Shown here: positions 27,203 through 36,983 of the stretch, one piece after another
How positions within the stretch are numbered: the first letter of the stretch is position 1
Layout: every line of letters begins with the position of its first letter
NCBI RefSeq assembly: GCF_029522115.1
Contig: NZ_JAKWFK010000002.1
Coordinates: 1-64,000 of the forward strand
DNA: 64,000 nt
DNA from: Trinickia sp. Y13
Lineage (GTDB): Bacteria; Pseudomonadota; Gammaproteobacteria; Burkholderiales; Burkholderiaceae
Reading direction: 5' to 3'
Translations under genes and position numbers: made by a program
Notes under the pieces: generated by a model
The model's input: only the letters and a program-made list of their open reading frames with translations
Databases searched by the model: none
What the model was told of the DNA's origin: nothing

Positions 27203-28432
27203 TTACGCCGCTTGCAGCGCCCATTGCACGTGCTCGCGCACGAGCGGCGATGGGTCGTCGGCTCGCGCGCGCAACGCCGCGACGATGCGCGCTCTTTCGG
27301 CCTCATCGATTGCGCCGCGCAGCGCGTTGCCCATCGCCACCGCCAAATTGCGCAGCCATTGCTCGTGGCCGATGCGCCGGATCGCGCTACCTTGCATGCG
27401 TTCGTCGAACGCTTCGGCGCTCCACGCGAACAGATCGACGAGCCGCGCTCGATCGAGCCCATGACGCACGTCGAAATCGTCGACGGGCGCAGCATGAGCA
27501 AACTTGTTCCACGGGCACACGAGCTGACAATCGTCGCAGCCATAGATGCGATTGCCGATCAGCGGACGCAGCGGCTCGGGGATGCTGCCCTTGAGCTCGA
27601 TCGTCAGATACGAGATGCAACGGCGCGCGTCGACGCGAAACGGCCCGACGATCGCGCCTGTCGGGCAGGCGTCGATACAACGCGTGCACTGCCCGCAATG
27701 GGCGCCGGCCTCGCGCGTCGCGCGCTCGGGCGCGTTCTGCGCATCGGTCGGCAATGGAATGTCGACGTAGATTTCGCCGAGAAAGAACAGCGAACCCGCG
27801 TCGCGCTCGAGCAGCAGCGTGTGCTTGCCGCGCCAACCGATGCCGGCCTTTTGCGCCAGCGCGACTTCAAGCACCGGCGCCGAATCGGTGAAAACGCGAT
27901 AGCCGTACGCGCCGGCCTCGCCCTCGATGCGCTCGGCCAATTGCTGCAGACGCTGACGCAGCACCTTGTGGTAATCGCGGCCGCGGGCGTAAACCGAGAC
28001 CACGGCCGCCGACGGATCGGCCAAACGCGCCAACTCGCGCGCGCGCCAATCGCGCTTCGCGCCGCCCAGCGCAGCTGACGATGTGCTTTCAGGCGCGGCC
28101 GTCGCGAGCGTCGCCGCGGGCATATAGGCCATCCGGGCGGTGATGACCCGTCGCGTACCGGCCACAAGCTCGGCCGGCCGCGCGCGTTTGGCGCCATGTT
28201 TGGCCATATAATCCATTTCGCCGTGGCAACCCGCCTCGAGCCAAGCGGCAAGCGCCGCTTCCGCTTCGGAAAGATCGGTGTCGCTAATTCCGACGGCGCC
28301 GAACCCGAGTTCGCGGCCCCATGCCTTGATGCGCGCGGCAAGCGCAGCCAAAGCGGCATCGTCGAGGGGCGGGGTAGCAGGGCCGGCCGCATGGCACGCG
28401 CCGGCGCCGGCCTGTTCGGAACTTCGTTTCAT
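27203..28432 (-). CDS. queG: Epoxyqueuosine reductase
   Basis: 409 residues. QueG converts epoxyqueuosine to queuosine in tRNA, using a cobalamin cofactor and two [4Fe-4S] clusters. The clusters are visible as CGQCTRCIDACPTGAI and CDDCQLVCPWN. The N-terminal half shows LGFGAVGISD, MDYMAKHGAKRA and YARGRDYHKVLRQRL. HEAT-like helices form the C-terminus. It is somewhat long because of an Ala-rich N-terminus. It is divergent from tsaE with only 17 bp between starts, a common arrangement. Confidence 0.95.
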   Translation of the reverse strand: MKRSSEQAGAGACHAAGPATPPLDDAALAALAARIKAWGRELGFGAVGISDTDLSEAEAALAAWLEAGCHGEMDYMAKHGAKRARPAELVAGTRRVITARMAYMPAATLATAAPESTSSAALGGAKRDWRARELARLADPSAAVVSVYARGRDYHKVLRQRLQQLAERIEGEAGAYGYRVFTDSAPVLEVALAQKAGIGWRGKHTLLLERDAGSLFFLGEIYVDIPLPTDAQNAPERATREAGAHCGQCTRCIDACPTGAIVGPFRVDARRCISYLTIELKGSIPEPLRPLIGNRIYGCDDCQLVCPWNKFAHAAPVDDFDVRHGLDRARLVDLFAWSAEAFDERMQGSAIRRIGHEQWLRNLAVAMGNALRGAIDEAERARIVAALRARADDPSPLVREHVQWALQAA

Positions 28433-28449
28433 CCCGCTATTTTACGAGA

Positions 28450-28998
28450 ATGCCCGTCTCGCCCGATCCGTCGCTTGTTCCCCACGCGAAAGTGCTTCTC
28501 GAGCGCCGCTTCACGCTCGATCGCCTCGCGGCCACCGACGCATTCGGCGAGCGCTTCGCGCATGCCATCGATCAGGTGCGCCGAACACCGGGCTTCACCG
28601 GCCTGCACGTGCAGTTGCTCGGCGATTTGGGCGCCGGCAAGACCACGCTCGTGCGCGCCATCTTGGCAGGGCTCGGCCATTCGGGCCGCGTGCGCAGTCC
28701 CACTTACACGCTCGTCGAGCCCTACACGCTCGGGCGCGAACCAAGCGAAGGCGGCTCGCTCGAAGTGTTTCATTTCGACCTCTACCGCTTCGCCGATCCG
28801 GCGGAATGGGCCGACGCCGGTTTTCGCGAATACTTCGATCGAGGTGCGATTTGCCTCGTCGAATGGCCGCAAAAGGCGGGCGCGCTGCTCGCTACGCCCG
28901 ATCTGGTCTTCGCGCTCGATACGCTCGACGACGAGCGGCGCCTGCTCGACGCACGCGCGTACAGCGAATCAGGAAAAGCATGTCTCGAAAGATGTTGA
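28450..28998 (+). CDS. tsaE: tRNA threonylcarbamoyladenosine synthesis ATPase TsaE
   Basis: 182 residues. TsaE is the ATPase partner of TsaB/TsaD in making t6A37 in tRNA. The Walker A motif LLGDLGAGKTTLVRAIL, SPTYTLVEPY, VFHFDLYRF and LVEWPQKA are the family hallmarks. It overlaps amiC by 19 bp, so the two are probably coupled, as in other proteobacteria. Confidence 0.95.
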   Translation: MPVSPDPSLVPHAKVLLERRFTLDRLAATDAFGERFAHAIDQVRRTPGFTGLHVQLLGDLGAGKTTLVRAILAGLGHSGRVRSPTYTLVEPYTLGREPSEGGSLEVFHFDLYRFADPAEWADAGFREYFDRGAICLVEWPQKAGALLATPDLVFALDTLDDERRLLDARAYSESGKACLERC

Positions 28999-30557
28999 TC
29001 AAGCCGTTTAGATCGATCGAATCGGCCGCGACGGCCACGCATAATTGGCGCCGCCGCCAAATGCTGCGCGCGGGCGCGTCCACGCTCATCGTCGGGCTCG
29101 CCACGTCGCTCGGTCTCGCGCGCTCGGCGCTGGCCAGCTCGGTGCTGGGCGTGCGCGTCTGGCCCGCGCGAGATTACACGCGCGTGACGATCGAGTCGGA
29201 CCAGCCGCTCCAATCCACGCAACAGTTGTTGCAAGGGCCCGACCGCCTCGTCGTCGATCTGGACGGTCTCGATCTCGATCAGGCGCTGCGCGATCTCGTG
29301 TCGAAGATCACGCCGAACGATCCGCAGCTTCGCGCCGTGCGCGTGGGCCAATTCCAGCCGCACGTCGTGCGCCTCGTATTCGATCTGAAGGGTTCGGTCA
29401 AGCCGCAAGTTTTCTCGCTGCCGCCCGTCGGCGCCTATCGCTACCGTTTGGTCCTCGATTTGTATCCAGCCGTCGCGCCCGATCCGCTGATGGAATTGCT
29501 GGCGGAAACCGAACGCAAAGAAAAGCGCTTGAACCAGAATGAGCGTAGCCAAAACGCGCTGCAGCCGGCGCCTGCCCCGCTCGCCGGCCCCACCGCCCCG
29601 CCGCCCGCAGCGACGGACAACAGCGAAGCCTTCTTCGAGCGCTATGCGCAAAGCACGCCGCCGGGCGCGCCGGGTCCTTCCCGCCCAAGCGCGAACGGCG
29701 CCGCCGGTAACGCGCGCAAGCCGGCAAAGCCCGCCGCACAGCCGCCCACCTTCGCGCAGCACAAGCCCGAAGGCAGCAATTCCGGCAGCGACGGCCTAGC
29801 CGACGGCGACACCTACACCTTCACTACGCCGAAAACCGGCAAGACCGTACGGCTGTTGACCGTCGCCGTCGATCCGGGACATGGCGGCGAAGACCCGGGC
29901 GCGATCGGCAGCGCCGGCACGTACGAGAAGCACGTGGCGCTCGACATCGCCAAGAAATTGCGCGCGATGATCGATGCCCAGCCGAACATGCGCGCGATGA
30001 TGACTCGCGACGCCGACTTCTTCGTGCCGCTGCAAGTGCGCGTGCAAAAGGCGCGGCGCGTCGGCGCGGACCTGTTCGTCTCGATCCACGCCGACGCCTT
30101 CACGACGCCTCAAGCGCGCGGCTCGTCGGTATTTGCGCTGTCCGAGCACGGCGCGTCGAGCGCCGCGGCGCGCTGGATGGCCAACAAGGAGAATTCGTCC
30201 GACCTGATCGGCGGCATCAACGTCAAGACGGCGGACGAATCCGTGAACCGCGCGTTGTTCGACATGTCGACGACCGCCCAGATTCGCGACTCCCTGCGCT
30301 ACGGCTCGTTCGTGCTCAAGGAAGTGGGCGAGATCAACAAGCTGCACAAGGGCTCGGTCGAGCAAGCGGGCTTTGCCGTGCTCAAAGCGCCCGATATTCC
30401 GTCGATCCTCGTCGAAACAGCGTTCATCAGCAATCCCGAGGAAGAGGCTCGCTTAAATGACGACGGCTATCGCACGGAGATGGCGAGCGCGATCCTGAAG
30501 GGCATCAAACGTTACTTCGCGGCTAACCCGCCGCTCGCCAAGAATCGGATGGCGTGA
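28980..30557 (+). CDS. amiC: N-acetylmuramoyl-L-alanine amidase AmiC
   Basis: 525 residues from the ATG at 28980, with AGGAAAAGC upstream; the longer frame to 28278 overlaps queG and tsaE and is rejected. A Tat-type signal (WRRRQML at 23-29, hydrophobic stretch, Ala-rich site near 50) is followed by an AMIN domain (about 56-155), a Pro/Ala-rich linker and an Amidase_3 domain (about 295-515). Zinc and catalytic residues lie in VDPGHGGEDPGAIG, EKHVAL, SIHADAF and VETAFISNPEEE. The enzyme cleaves septal peptidoglycan in the periplasm during cell division. Confidence 0.96.
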   Translation: MSRKMLIKPFRSIESAATATHNWRRRQMLRAGASTLIVGLATSLGLARSALASSVLGVRVWPARDYTRVTIESDQPLQSTQQLLQGPDRLVVDLDGLDLDQALRDLVSKITPNDPQLRAVRVGQFQPHVVRLVFDLKGSVKPQVFSLPPVGAYRYRLVLDLYPAVAPDPLMELLAETERKEKRLNQNERSQNALQPAPAPLAGPTAPPPAATDNSEAFFERYAQSTPPGAPGPSRPSANGAAGNARKPAKPAAQPPTFAQHKPEGSNSGSDGLADGDTYTFTTPKTGKTVRLLTVAVDPGHGGEDPGAIGSAGTYEKHVALDIAKKLRAMIDAQPNMRAMMTRDADFFVPLQVRVQKARRVGADLFVSIHADAFTTPQARGSSVFALSEHGASSAAARWMANKENSSDLIGGINVKTADESVNRALFDMSTTAQIRDSLRYGSFVLKEVGEINKLHKGSVEQAGFAVLKAPDIPSILVETAFISNPEEEARLNDDGYRTEMASAILKGIKRYFAANPPLAKNRMA

Positions 30558-30673
30558 CGGCGCGCGATGGGCGCGCGGCGCTGTGCTCGGCCCGCCGCAC
30601 GCTGGGCCGCTCGAACACGCCGAGCGCAGGCGCCGCCCGCAGTACAATGATCCGCCGATCTAAGGAGCGCGCC

Positions 30674-31555
30674 TTGCCGTCATCCGTCAAAGCCATTCTC
30701 AAGCCGTCGATGCGCGACATCGGCAGCCTCACGGTTCGCCGCGTTCTACCGGCGCTCGCCGCCCGGCTCGTCGGCCCGTTCATCTTCTTCGACCATATGG
30801 GCCCTGCGCGCTATGCGCCCGGCACCGGCGTCGACGTGCGGCCGCACCCGCACATTGGCCTCGCAACCGTCACGTATCTGTTCGAAGGCGCGATGCTTCA
30901 TCGCGACAGCGTCGGCTCCGTGCAAAAAATCACGCCGGGCGACGTCAATTGGATGACGGCCGGCCGCGGCATCGTCCACTCCGAGCGCACGCCCGACGAA
31001 GCGCGCGCGCGCGGGCAGGTCCTGCACGGCATCCAGACCTGGGTCGCACTGCCGCTCGCCGACGAAGACGCGGAACCGGCATTCGAGCATCACGCGGCGG
31101 CCACGTTGCCGCAACTCGAACGCAACGGCGTCGCGTTGACCGTCATTGCGGGCAGCGCATTCGGCGCGCAGGCGCCAACCCGCACTTTTTCACCCACGCT
31201 GTACGTCGCCGCGAGCTTTTCCCCCGACGGCGCAGTGGCGCTCGAGCCCGAACACGAAGAGCGCGGCGTCTATCTCGTCGACGGCGACCTCGCGATCGAC
31301 GGCGAGCCGCTCGCCGCCACCCACATGGCCGTGCTCGTCCCCGGCGAGACCGTCACGCTCTCGAGCCGCGCGGGTGCGACGGTGATGCTGCTCGGCGGCG
31401 CGCCGCTAGAGGGCGAGCGCTTCATCGACTGGAATTTTGTCGCGAGTTCCCGAGAAAAAATTGCAAGCGCGAAACAAGCTTGGGCTGCGCAAACGATGGG
31501 CAAGGTTCCGGGCGAAACCGAATGGATCCCGCTCCCGGAGCGCCCGTCCCATTAG
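30674..31555 (+). CDS. Pirin family protein
   Basis: 293 residues if translation starts at the TTG at 30674, which follows a perfect TAAGGAG; an ATG further in would truncate the conserved N-terminus (VKAILKP then VRRVLPALAARLVGPFIFFD). The metal ligands of the N-terminal cupin appear in PHPHIGLATVTYL and GRGIVHSER. FIDWNFVASS is the usual C-terminal signature. Bacterial pirins are Fe-binding bicupins, some with quercetinase activity. The function here is unknown. Use of TTG as start is notable. Confidence 0.9.
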   Translation: MPSSVKAILKPSMRDIGSLTVRRVLPALAARLVGPFIFFDHMGPARYAPGTGVDVRPHPHIGLATVTYLFEGAMLHRDSVGSVQKITPGDVNWMTAGRGIVHSERTPDEARARGQVLHGIQTWVALPLADEDAEPAFEHHAAATLPQLERNGVALTVIAGSAFGAQAPTRTFSPTLYVAASFSPDGAVALEPEHEERGVYLVDGDLAIDGEPLAATHMAVLVPGETVTLSSRAGATVMLLGGAPLEGERFIDWNFVASSREKIASAKQAWAAQTMGKVPGETEWIPLPERPSH

Positions 31556-31679
31556 CAGGCAGGCCGACGCCCGCCTGCACAGGCCGCTGCGGCCTCCCAC
31601 TATCTGAACCGCTCGACCGTTGAAATGGCGCGCGTGAGCCCCTATCTGCGCCATTGATCAACGCCTAACGAGGGAGATC

Positions 31680-32528
31680 ATGAACACCACCCTAGCCACT
31701 TTCGAAAACGACGTGATCGAGGCTTCCGCGCTCGTTCCCGTCCTCGTCGATTTCTGGGCGCCGTGGTGCGGCCCGTGCAAGTCGCTCGGCCCGTTGCTGG
31801 AGAAACTCGAGCATGACTACGCCGGCCGCTGGCGCCTCGTTAAAGTCAACGTCGACGAGAACCCGCAACTCGCCGCGCACTTTCAGGTGCGCAGCATTCC
31901 GCACGTGGTCGCGTTTGCGAGCGGACGGCCGGTCGATCAGTTCACCGGGGTGCTGCCCGAAAGCCAATTGCGCGCCTTCATCGAGCGCCTCGTGCCGAAT
32001 CCGGCGCAGCTCGAGCGGCGCGCTGCCCTCCAGGCCCTGCAAGAAGGCCAAGGCGCGCTGGCGCGCGACCACTTGCTAGCGGCGCTCGCGCTCGATCCGG
32101 GCTTCGACGAGGCGCGGCTCGATCTGATCGAGCTGTTGCTCGACGAAGATCGGAGCGACGACGCACGCCGCGAAGCGGGGCTGCTTTCGCCGAAGACGAC
32201 GCAGGGCATCGACGTGCGCTACAACGCGCTCAAGACGCGGCTCGACGCACTCGATGCGGTGGCGGAGCTGCCGTCGACGGATGCGCTCGAAGCCGCCGTG
32301 GCGGCCGATCCGGCCAACCTCGACGCGCGTTTCGACCTGGCCAACGCGCTGATTGCGCGACGCGCGTACGAACCGGCGCTCGGCCACCTGCTCGAAATCG
32401 TCAGGCGCGATCGCTCGTTCAGGGACGACGTCGGCCGCAAGACCATGCTGTCGGTGTTCGACTTGGCGGCGCACGACCACGCACTCGTCTCGGCGTGGCG
32501 CCGCAAGCTCAGCGCTGCGCTGCATTGA
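31680..32528 (+). CDS. Thioredoxin/TPR chaperedoxin (CnoX/YbbN type)
   Basis: 282 residues. The N-terminal thioredoxin fold (about 1-108) has WCGPC (33-37), an intact redox pair, unlike E. coli YbbN, which has SXXC. The C-terminal part (about 110-282) contains tetratricopeptide-like helices. This two-domain layout matches CnoX, a holdase that protects proteins from oxidation and cooperates with GroEL and DnaK. GAGG lies upstream of the start. It is a single-gene unit. Confidence 0.9.
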   Translation: MNTTLATFENDVIEASALVPVLVDFWAPWCGPCKSLGPLLEKLEHDYAGRWRLVKVNVDENPQLAAHFQVRSIPHVVAFASGRPVDQFTGVLPESQLRAFIERLVPNPAQLERRAALQALQEGQGALARDHLLAALALDPGFDEARLDLIELLLDEDRSDDARREAGLLSPKTTQGIDVRYNALKTRLDALDAVAELPSTDALEAAVAADPANLDARFDLANALIARRAYEPALGHLLEIVRRDRSFRDDVGRKTMLSVFDLAAHDHALVSAWRRKLSAALH

Positions 32529-32618
32529 CGCAGCGGCGGCCATGGCTGCCTCGTGCCTCCCGCCGCCCCCACGCCCCGCTAGCCGGCCGCACCGAGCGAA
32601 ACCGCTAGCGGCCGCGCG

Positions 32619-33500
32619 TCATCCGGCGGCGTTCGCCGCCTTGGCCAACGCGCGCAGCACGTGGGCCGCGGCGGCGAATCCAAAGCTCGCGGTCACGCAC
32701 ACGCTCGAGCCGAACCCCGCGCAGTTCAGGCCGACAGGCCCGGCGTGCCCGGGCGACGTCGTCACGTGCTGGGCGACGTCGTCCATATCGCAAACGGCCG
32801 CCTCGGGGTAGACGAGCGGCTCGTCCGAATACACCGCGCTGACCTTGAACTTCGCCTTGGGCCCGCGCGGAAAGCCATGCTGCTTGCGCAACTGCGCGCG
32901 CACCTTCGAGAGCAGCGGGTCTTGAATCGTCAACGCGAGGTCGTCGATCCGAATGCGCGTCGGGTCGAATTGGCCGCCGGCCCCGCCGACGGTGACGAGC
33001 GGTTGCTCGTGCGCGACGCACCAAGCGATCAGCGCCGTTTTGGTGCGCACGCTGTCGATCGCATCGACGACATAATCGAAGCCGCCGCCAAGCAATGCGT
33101 CGAAGTTTTCCGGCTCGACGAAATCCTCGACCCGCACGACCTGGCACTGCCGGTCGATGAGCGCGATGCGCTCGGCCATGGCATCGACTTTCGGCTTCCC
33201 GTAATTGCCGTCGAGCGCGTGGACCTGGCGGTTCGTGTTGCTTTCGGCCACGTTGTCGAGGTCGATCAACGTCAGCTTGCCCACGGCGCTGCGCGCGAGC
33301 GCTTCGACAGCCCAAGAGCCCACCCCGCCGATGCCGATGACGGCGACATGCGAGCGTTCGAACGCGGCGAGCGCGCTCGGGCCATAAAGCCGCGCGACCC
33401 CGCCGAAGCGTCGCTCGCGATCTGCGGTTTCGGGCGCGTCGACAAGCGCCGGTGCGGGAGTAAGATCCGGATTGAGCACAGTGGCGCGAAGGCTGGACAT
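32619..33500 (-). CDS. tcdA: tRNA threonylcarbamoyladenosine dehydratase
   Basis: 293 residues from the ATG at 33500. TcdA (CsdL) is an E1-like enzyme that uses ATP to cyclise t6A37 in t[21 protein letters not shown] opens the domain. The ATP-binding loop is [16 protein letters not shown], and [26 protein letters not shown] and [12 protein letters not shown] follow. The length is normal. With tsaE in the same window, two steps of the same tRNA modification are represented. Confidence 0.94.
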   Translation of the reverse strand: MSSLRATVLNPDLTPAPALVDAPETADRERRFGGVARLYGPSALAAFERSHVAVIGIGGVGSWAVEALARSAVGKLTLIDLDNVAESNTNRQVHALDGNYGKPKVDAMAERIALIDRQCQVVRVEDFVEPENFDALLGGGFDYVVDAIDSVRTKTALIAWCVAHEQPLVTVGGAGGQFDPTRIRIDDLALTIQDPLLSKVRAQLRKQHGFPRGPKAKFKVSAVYSDEPLVYPEAAVCDMDDVAQHVTTSPGHAGPVGLNCAGFGSSVCVTASFGFAAAAHVLRALAKAANAAG

Positions 33501-33687
33501 GATGCGTGACAATGATGCGAACGAAGCTCGTATTGTGCCTCATCGGCCCGCGCCGAGCCGCTCGCGGCCGCCCGGGCGCGGCGCCAACGAACTCGGGGAC
33601 GATCCTCTCGCTGCGGCTGGCCGACACGCGGCACGTTTTTTCCGGGTTGGCTATACTGACCCCCGACTGAAGCGGTCACATAAGAAT

Positions 33688-34326
33688 ATGACTACCCTCT
33701 CCGATCTCCGTAAAGACTATGCCCGCGGCTCGCTCGATGAAACGAGCGTCGACGCCGATCCGATCCGCCAATTCGAGACTTGGTTCAAGCAAGCGCTCGA
33801 TGCCCGGCTGCCCGAACCCAATACGATGACGCTCGCCACCGTGGACGGGCGCGGCTATCCCTCGGCGCGAATCCTGCTTATCAAGGGCGTGGACGAACGC
33901 GGCTTTGTCTTCTACACGAATTACGAAAGCCGTAAAGGCGCCGATTTGGCGGTCAACCCGCACGCGAGCCTGCTGTTCTATTGGATCGAGCTCGAACGCC
34001 AAGTGCGGGTCGAAGGCACCGTGGTCAAGACCGGCGCCGAAGAAAGCGACGCGTACTTCCAATCGCGCCCGCTTGGCTCGCGCATCGGCGCATGGGCGTC
34101 GGAGCAAAGCCGTCCGATCGAAAGCCGGGCATTGCTCGAAGCGCGCGAAAAATCGTTCGCCGAGCGCTTCGGGGATAATCCGCCGCGCCCACCGCACTGG
34201 GGCGGCTACCGGCTCGTGCCGGAGACCATCGAATTTTGGCAAGGACGGCCATCGCGGCTGCACGACCGGATCCTTTACACGCGCGAGAGCGCCGGCGACT
34301 GGCGCATCTCGCGCCTTGCGCCCTAG
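33688..34326 (+). CDS. pdxH: Pyridoxamine 5'-phosphate oxidase
   Basis: 212 residues from the ATG at 33688. PdxH oxidises PNP or PMP to PLP using [52 protein letters not shown] and the C-terminal [13 protein letters not shown] with WRISRLAP are diagnostic. It is divergent from tcdA. TATACT at 33652-33657 may be its -10 box, but no clear -35 was found. Confidence 0.97.
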   Translation: MTTLSDLRKDYARGSLDETSVDADPIRQFETWFKQALDARLPEPNTMTLATVDGRGYPSARILLIKGVDERGFVFYTNYESRKGADLAVNPHASLLFYWIELERQVRVEGTVVKTGAEESDAYFQSRPLGSRIGAWASEQSRPIESRALLEAREKSFAERFGDNPPRPPHWGGYRLVPETIEFWQGRPSRLHDRILYTRESAGDWRISRLAP

Positions 34327-34506
34327 CGGCGAGCGCGGTGCGCCGCACGAAGCCCCCGGGCTCTCCGGCCGCGAGCGTGGTGCGCTAGGGCGCGCCGCTC
34401 GCGCGTCGCTGCAACGAATTGAAATCGCCGCCCGCGTTCGCGCGCGAGCTGCGGACGGCTGCTTTGCTCTGCTTTGCATTTTCAACGACGAATACGGAGA
34501 AAAGGC

Positions 34507-35727
34507 ATGTTCTGGGAGAAAAAGCTAGCACAGTGGGTGGACGACGTACGCGATAAAACGAATCTGCCGGCGCGTCTCGTCTTATGGAATGGGCAGCAAC
34601 TCGACTTCGGCAGTTTCGCCGCGCCGCAAGTCACGCTCAAGGTCAATAGCGCTTCGGCATTGCCGCTTTTGCTCGAGCCCAGTCTCGACAATCTCGGCGA
34701 AGCCTACGTGAAAGGCAAGATCGACATCGAGGGCAAGCTCTCGGACATCATCACGGTCGGTTATTCGCTCGCCAAAAGCACCGTAACGAGCGCGAGCAAA
34801 TTAGCCCGCGTGCGGCGCTATTTCAATCACACGAAAGCGTCCGACAAGAAAGCGATCCAGTATCACTACGACGTCTCGAACGAGTTCTATCAGCTTTGGC
34901 TCGACGAGAACATGGTCTATTCGTGCGCCTACTTCGAGAACGGCGACGAAGATTTGGCCACCGCGCAGATCAAGAAGATCGATCACATCCTCACCAAGAT
35001 CCAAGTTCAACCGGGCCACAGCCTGCTCGACATCGGCTGCGGCTGGGGCGCCCTCGTGTTGCGCGCGGCGAGCAAGTTCGGCGCGCGTTGCGTAGGCGTG
35101 ACGCTGTCGCAGAATCAATTCGATTTGGCCACCGAACGCGTGAAAGCGGCGGGTCTCGCCGATCGGATCGAAATCCGTTTGCAGGACTATCGCGACATCG
35201 AAGGCCAATTCGACCGCATCACGAGCGTCGGCATGTTCGAACACGTCGGCCGTAAGAATCTGCCGATCTACTTCGGCAAGATTCGCGAGTTGCTCACCGA
35301 CGACGGCATCGCGATGAACCACGGCATTACGTCGACCGATTACGACAGCGGTGAAACGGCGCTCGGCGGCGGCGATTTCATCGATCGCTACGTGTTCCCG
35401 GACGGCGAGCTGCCGCATATCAGCCTCGCGCTCGAAGCGATGCAGCGCGGCGGTCTCGAGCCGGTCGACGCCGAAAGCTTGCGGCGCCATTACGCGCGCA
35501 CGCTCGAAATCTGGACCGAGAACTTCGAGGCCAAGAGCGAAACGCTGAAAGGGCTCGTCGACGACGAGAAGTTCCGCATTTGGCGCGTGTACCTTGCGGG
35601 CTGCGCCTATGCATTCGAACACGACGACGTCTCGCTGTTCCAAATCGTCTGCCGCAAAGCCGGCCGCAGCGCCCAAACGTTGCCTTGGTCGCGCCGCTAC
35701 ATGTACGATCGGCCGCTTGGCGCATAG
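34507..35727 (+). CDS. Cyclopropane-fatty-acyl-phospholipid synthase family protein
   Basis: 406 residues from the ATG at 34507. These enzymes methylenate double bonds of membrane phospholipid acyl chains using SAM. The SAM-binding loop LLDIGCGWGALVLRAA (about 177-192) is seen. IQYHYDVSNEFYQLWLDENMVYSCAYF, GVTLSQNQ and MFEHVGRKN also match. The N-terminal lipid-binding part is present, so the protein is full length. Confidence 0.94.
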   Translation: MFWEKKLAQWVDDVRDKTNLPARLVLWNGQQLDFGSFAAPQVTLKVNSASALPLLLEPSLDNLGEAYVKGKIDIEGKLSDIITVGYSLAKSTVTSASKLARVRRYFNHTKASDKKAIQYHYDVSNEFYQLWLDENMVYSCAYFENGDEDLATAQIKKIDHILTKIQVQPGHSLLDIGCGWGALVLRAASKFGARCVGVTLSQNQFDLATERVKAAGLADRIEIRLQDYRDIEGQFDRITSVGMFEHVGRKNLPIYFGKIRELLTDDGIAMNHGITSTDYDSGETALGGGDFIDRYVFPDGELPHISLALEAMQRGGLEPVDAESLRRHYARTLEIWTENFEAKSETLKGLVDDEKFRIWRVYLAGCAYAFEHDDVSLFQIVCRKAGRSAQTLPWSRRYMYDRPLGA

Positions 35728-35762
35728 CGTGGAATTGGGCCCATGGGCGGGCCCGGCATTCG

Positions 35763-36944
35763 ATGGCAGAAGAGAACGACGACCCGCAATTCGATTTATT
35801 CGGCGAATCCGACGCCGGCCCGCCTCAGCCGGCGCCACCTCGCGCGCCCCATCCGCCCACGAGCGGCCGGCATCCCGCCGCCGGCGACGAGGCGCCCGGC
35901 CAGCGCCCGCGGCGCGCTAAAGCCGTGCTGCCCGCGACACCTTCCCCCGAAGTACTGGAGGCGGCACAGGCGCTGCCGCGGCAGGTGCATCTGGGCACTT
36001 CGTCGTGGTCTTTCCCAGGCTGGGAAGGCATCGTCTACGGGCAAGCCTACAGCGACGCCAAGCTCGCGCGCGACGGTCTCGGCGCCTACGGCGCACATCC
36101 GCTGCTGCGCACGGTCAGCATCGACCGCTCGTTTTACGCGCCGCTTTCAGTGGCCGATTACCTGCGCTATGCGCAACAGGTTCCCGACGGCTTTCGCTTC
36201 ATCGTCAAAGCGCCTGCCTCGGTAACCGATGCCACGTTGCGCGCGGAACGCGGCGTGCCGATCGCCGACAATCCCTGCTTCCTCGACGCGCAGCTCGCCA
36301 GCCGTGAATTCGTGACGCCCTGCCTGGAAGGGCTCGGTGCGAAGGCGGGTGCGCTCGTGTTCCAATTCCCGCCACTTCCCGAGCGCATCCTGGCCGACCC
36401 CGCCGCGTTCGTCGACAGACTCGGCGCGTTCTTCGATGCACTGCCGCCATTGCCCTCGTTCAGCGCGAACCCCGCCCATGCATTCGATCCCTGCTACGCG
36501 CTGGAAATCCGCGATGCGTGCTTGCTCACGCCGCGCTTGATCCGCATGCTGCGCGAACGCGGCGTGCGCTATTGCGTGGGGCTGCATGCTCGCATGCCCG
36601 AGCCGTTGCGCCAAGCGGCCGCGCTTGCGCTGCTCGACGGCGACGCGCCGCGCGGGCCGCTCATCGTGCGCTGGAGCCTGCATGGCGGCTTCAAGTATGA
36701 GCAAGCGAAGGCCAAGTACGAACCGTTCGACAAGCTCGTCGACGAAGACCCGGCCACTCGCGCCGCGCTCGCGGACCTCGCCGCCCGGTATGCCATCGCG
36801 GGCCAGCCCGTGTTGATCGTCACGAACAACAAAGCGGAAGGCTCGGCGCCCCTGAGTTGCGTCGCGCTCGCACGCGAGATCGCAGCCGCTTGCGCTCGGT
36901 TGCGCGAAGAGGCGCAGCCGAGCGAGGGCGCAGCGGCGGCATAA
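35763..36944 (+). CDS. DUF72 (YecE-like) protein
   Basis: 393 residues from the ATG at 35763. After a disordered Pro/Ala-rich front (1-65), the YecE/DUF72 TIM barrel begins with VHLGTSSWSFPGWEG. FYAPLSVADYLRYAQQVPDGFRF and KAPASVTDA follow, and NNKAEGSAP lies near the end. The family is widespread and of unknown function. The start is 35 bp after the cyclopropane synthase gene, so co-transcription is likely. Confidence 0.88.
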   Translation: MAEENDDPQFDLFGESDAGPPQPAPPRAPHPPTSGRHPAAGDEAPGQRPRRAKAVLPATPSPEVLEAAQALPRQVHLGTSSWSFPGWEGIVYGQAYSDAKLARDGLGAYGAHPLLRTVSIDRSFYAPLSVADYLRYAQQVPDGFRFIVKAPASVTDATLRAERGVPIADNPCFLDAQLASREFVTPCLEGLGAKAGALVFQFPPLPERILADPAAFVDRLGAFFDALPPLPSFSANPAHAFDPCYALEIRDACLLTPRLIRMLRERGVRYCVGLHARMPEPLRQAAALALLDGDAPRGPLIVRWSLHGGFKYEQAKAKYEPFDKLVDEDPATRAALADLAARYAIAGQPVLIVTNNKAEGSAPLSCVALAREIAAACARLREEAQPSEGAAAA

Positions 36945-36983
36945 GCGCGAGCGGGCCGCGTGGCACGGCGCGGCCGGCGCGGT

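Noticed and set aside
28278-28979. Upstream extension of amiC to a 759-residue ORF
   Set aside because: It overlaps queG and tsaE in other frames. A good ribosome site and a Tat signal mark the start at 28980.
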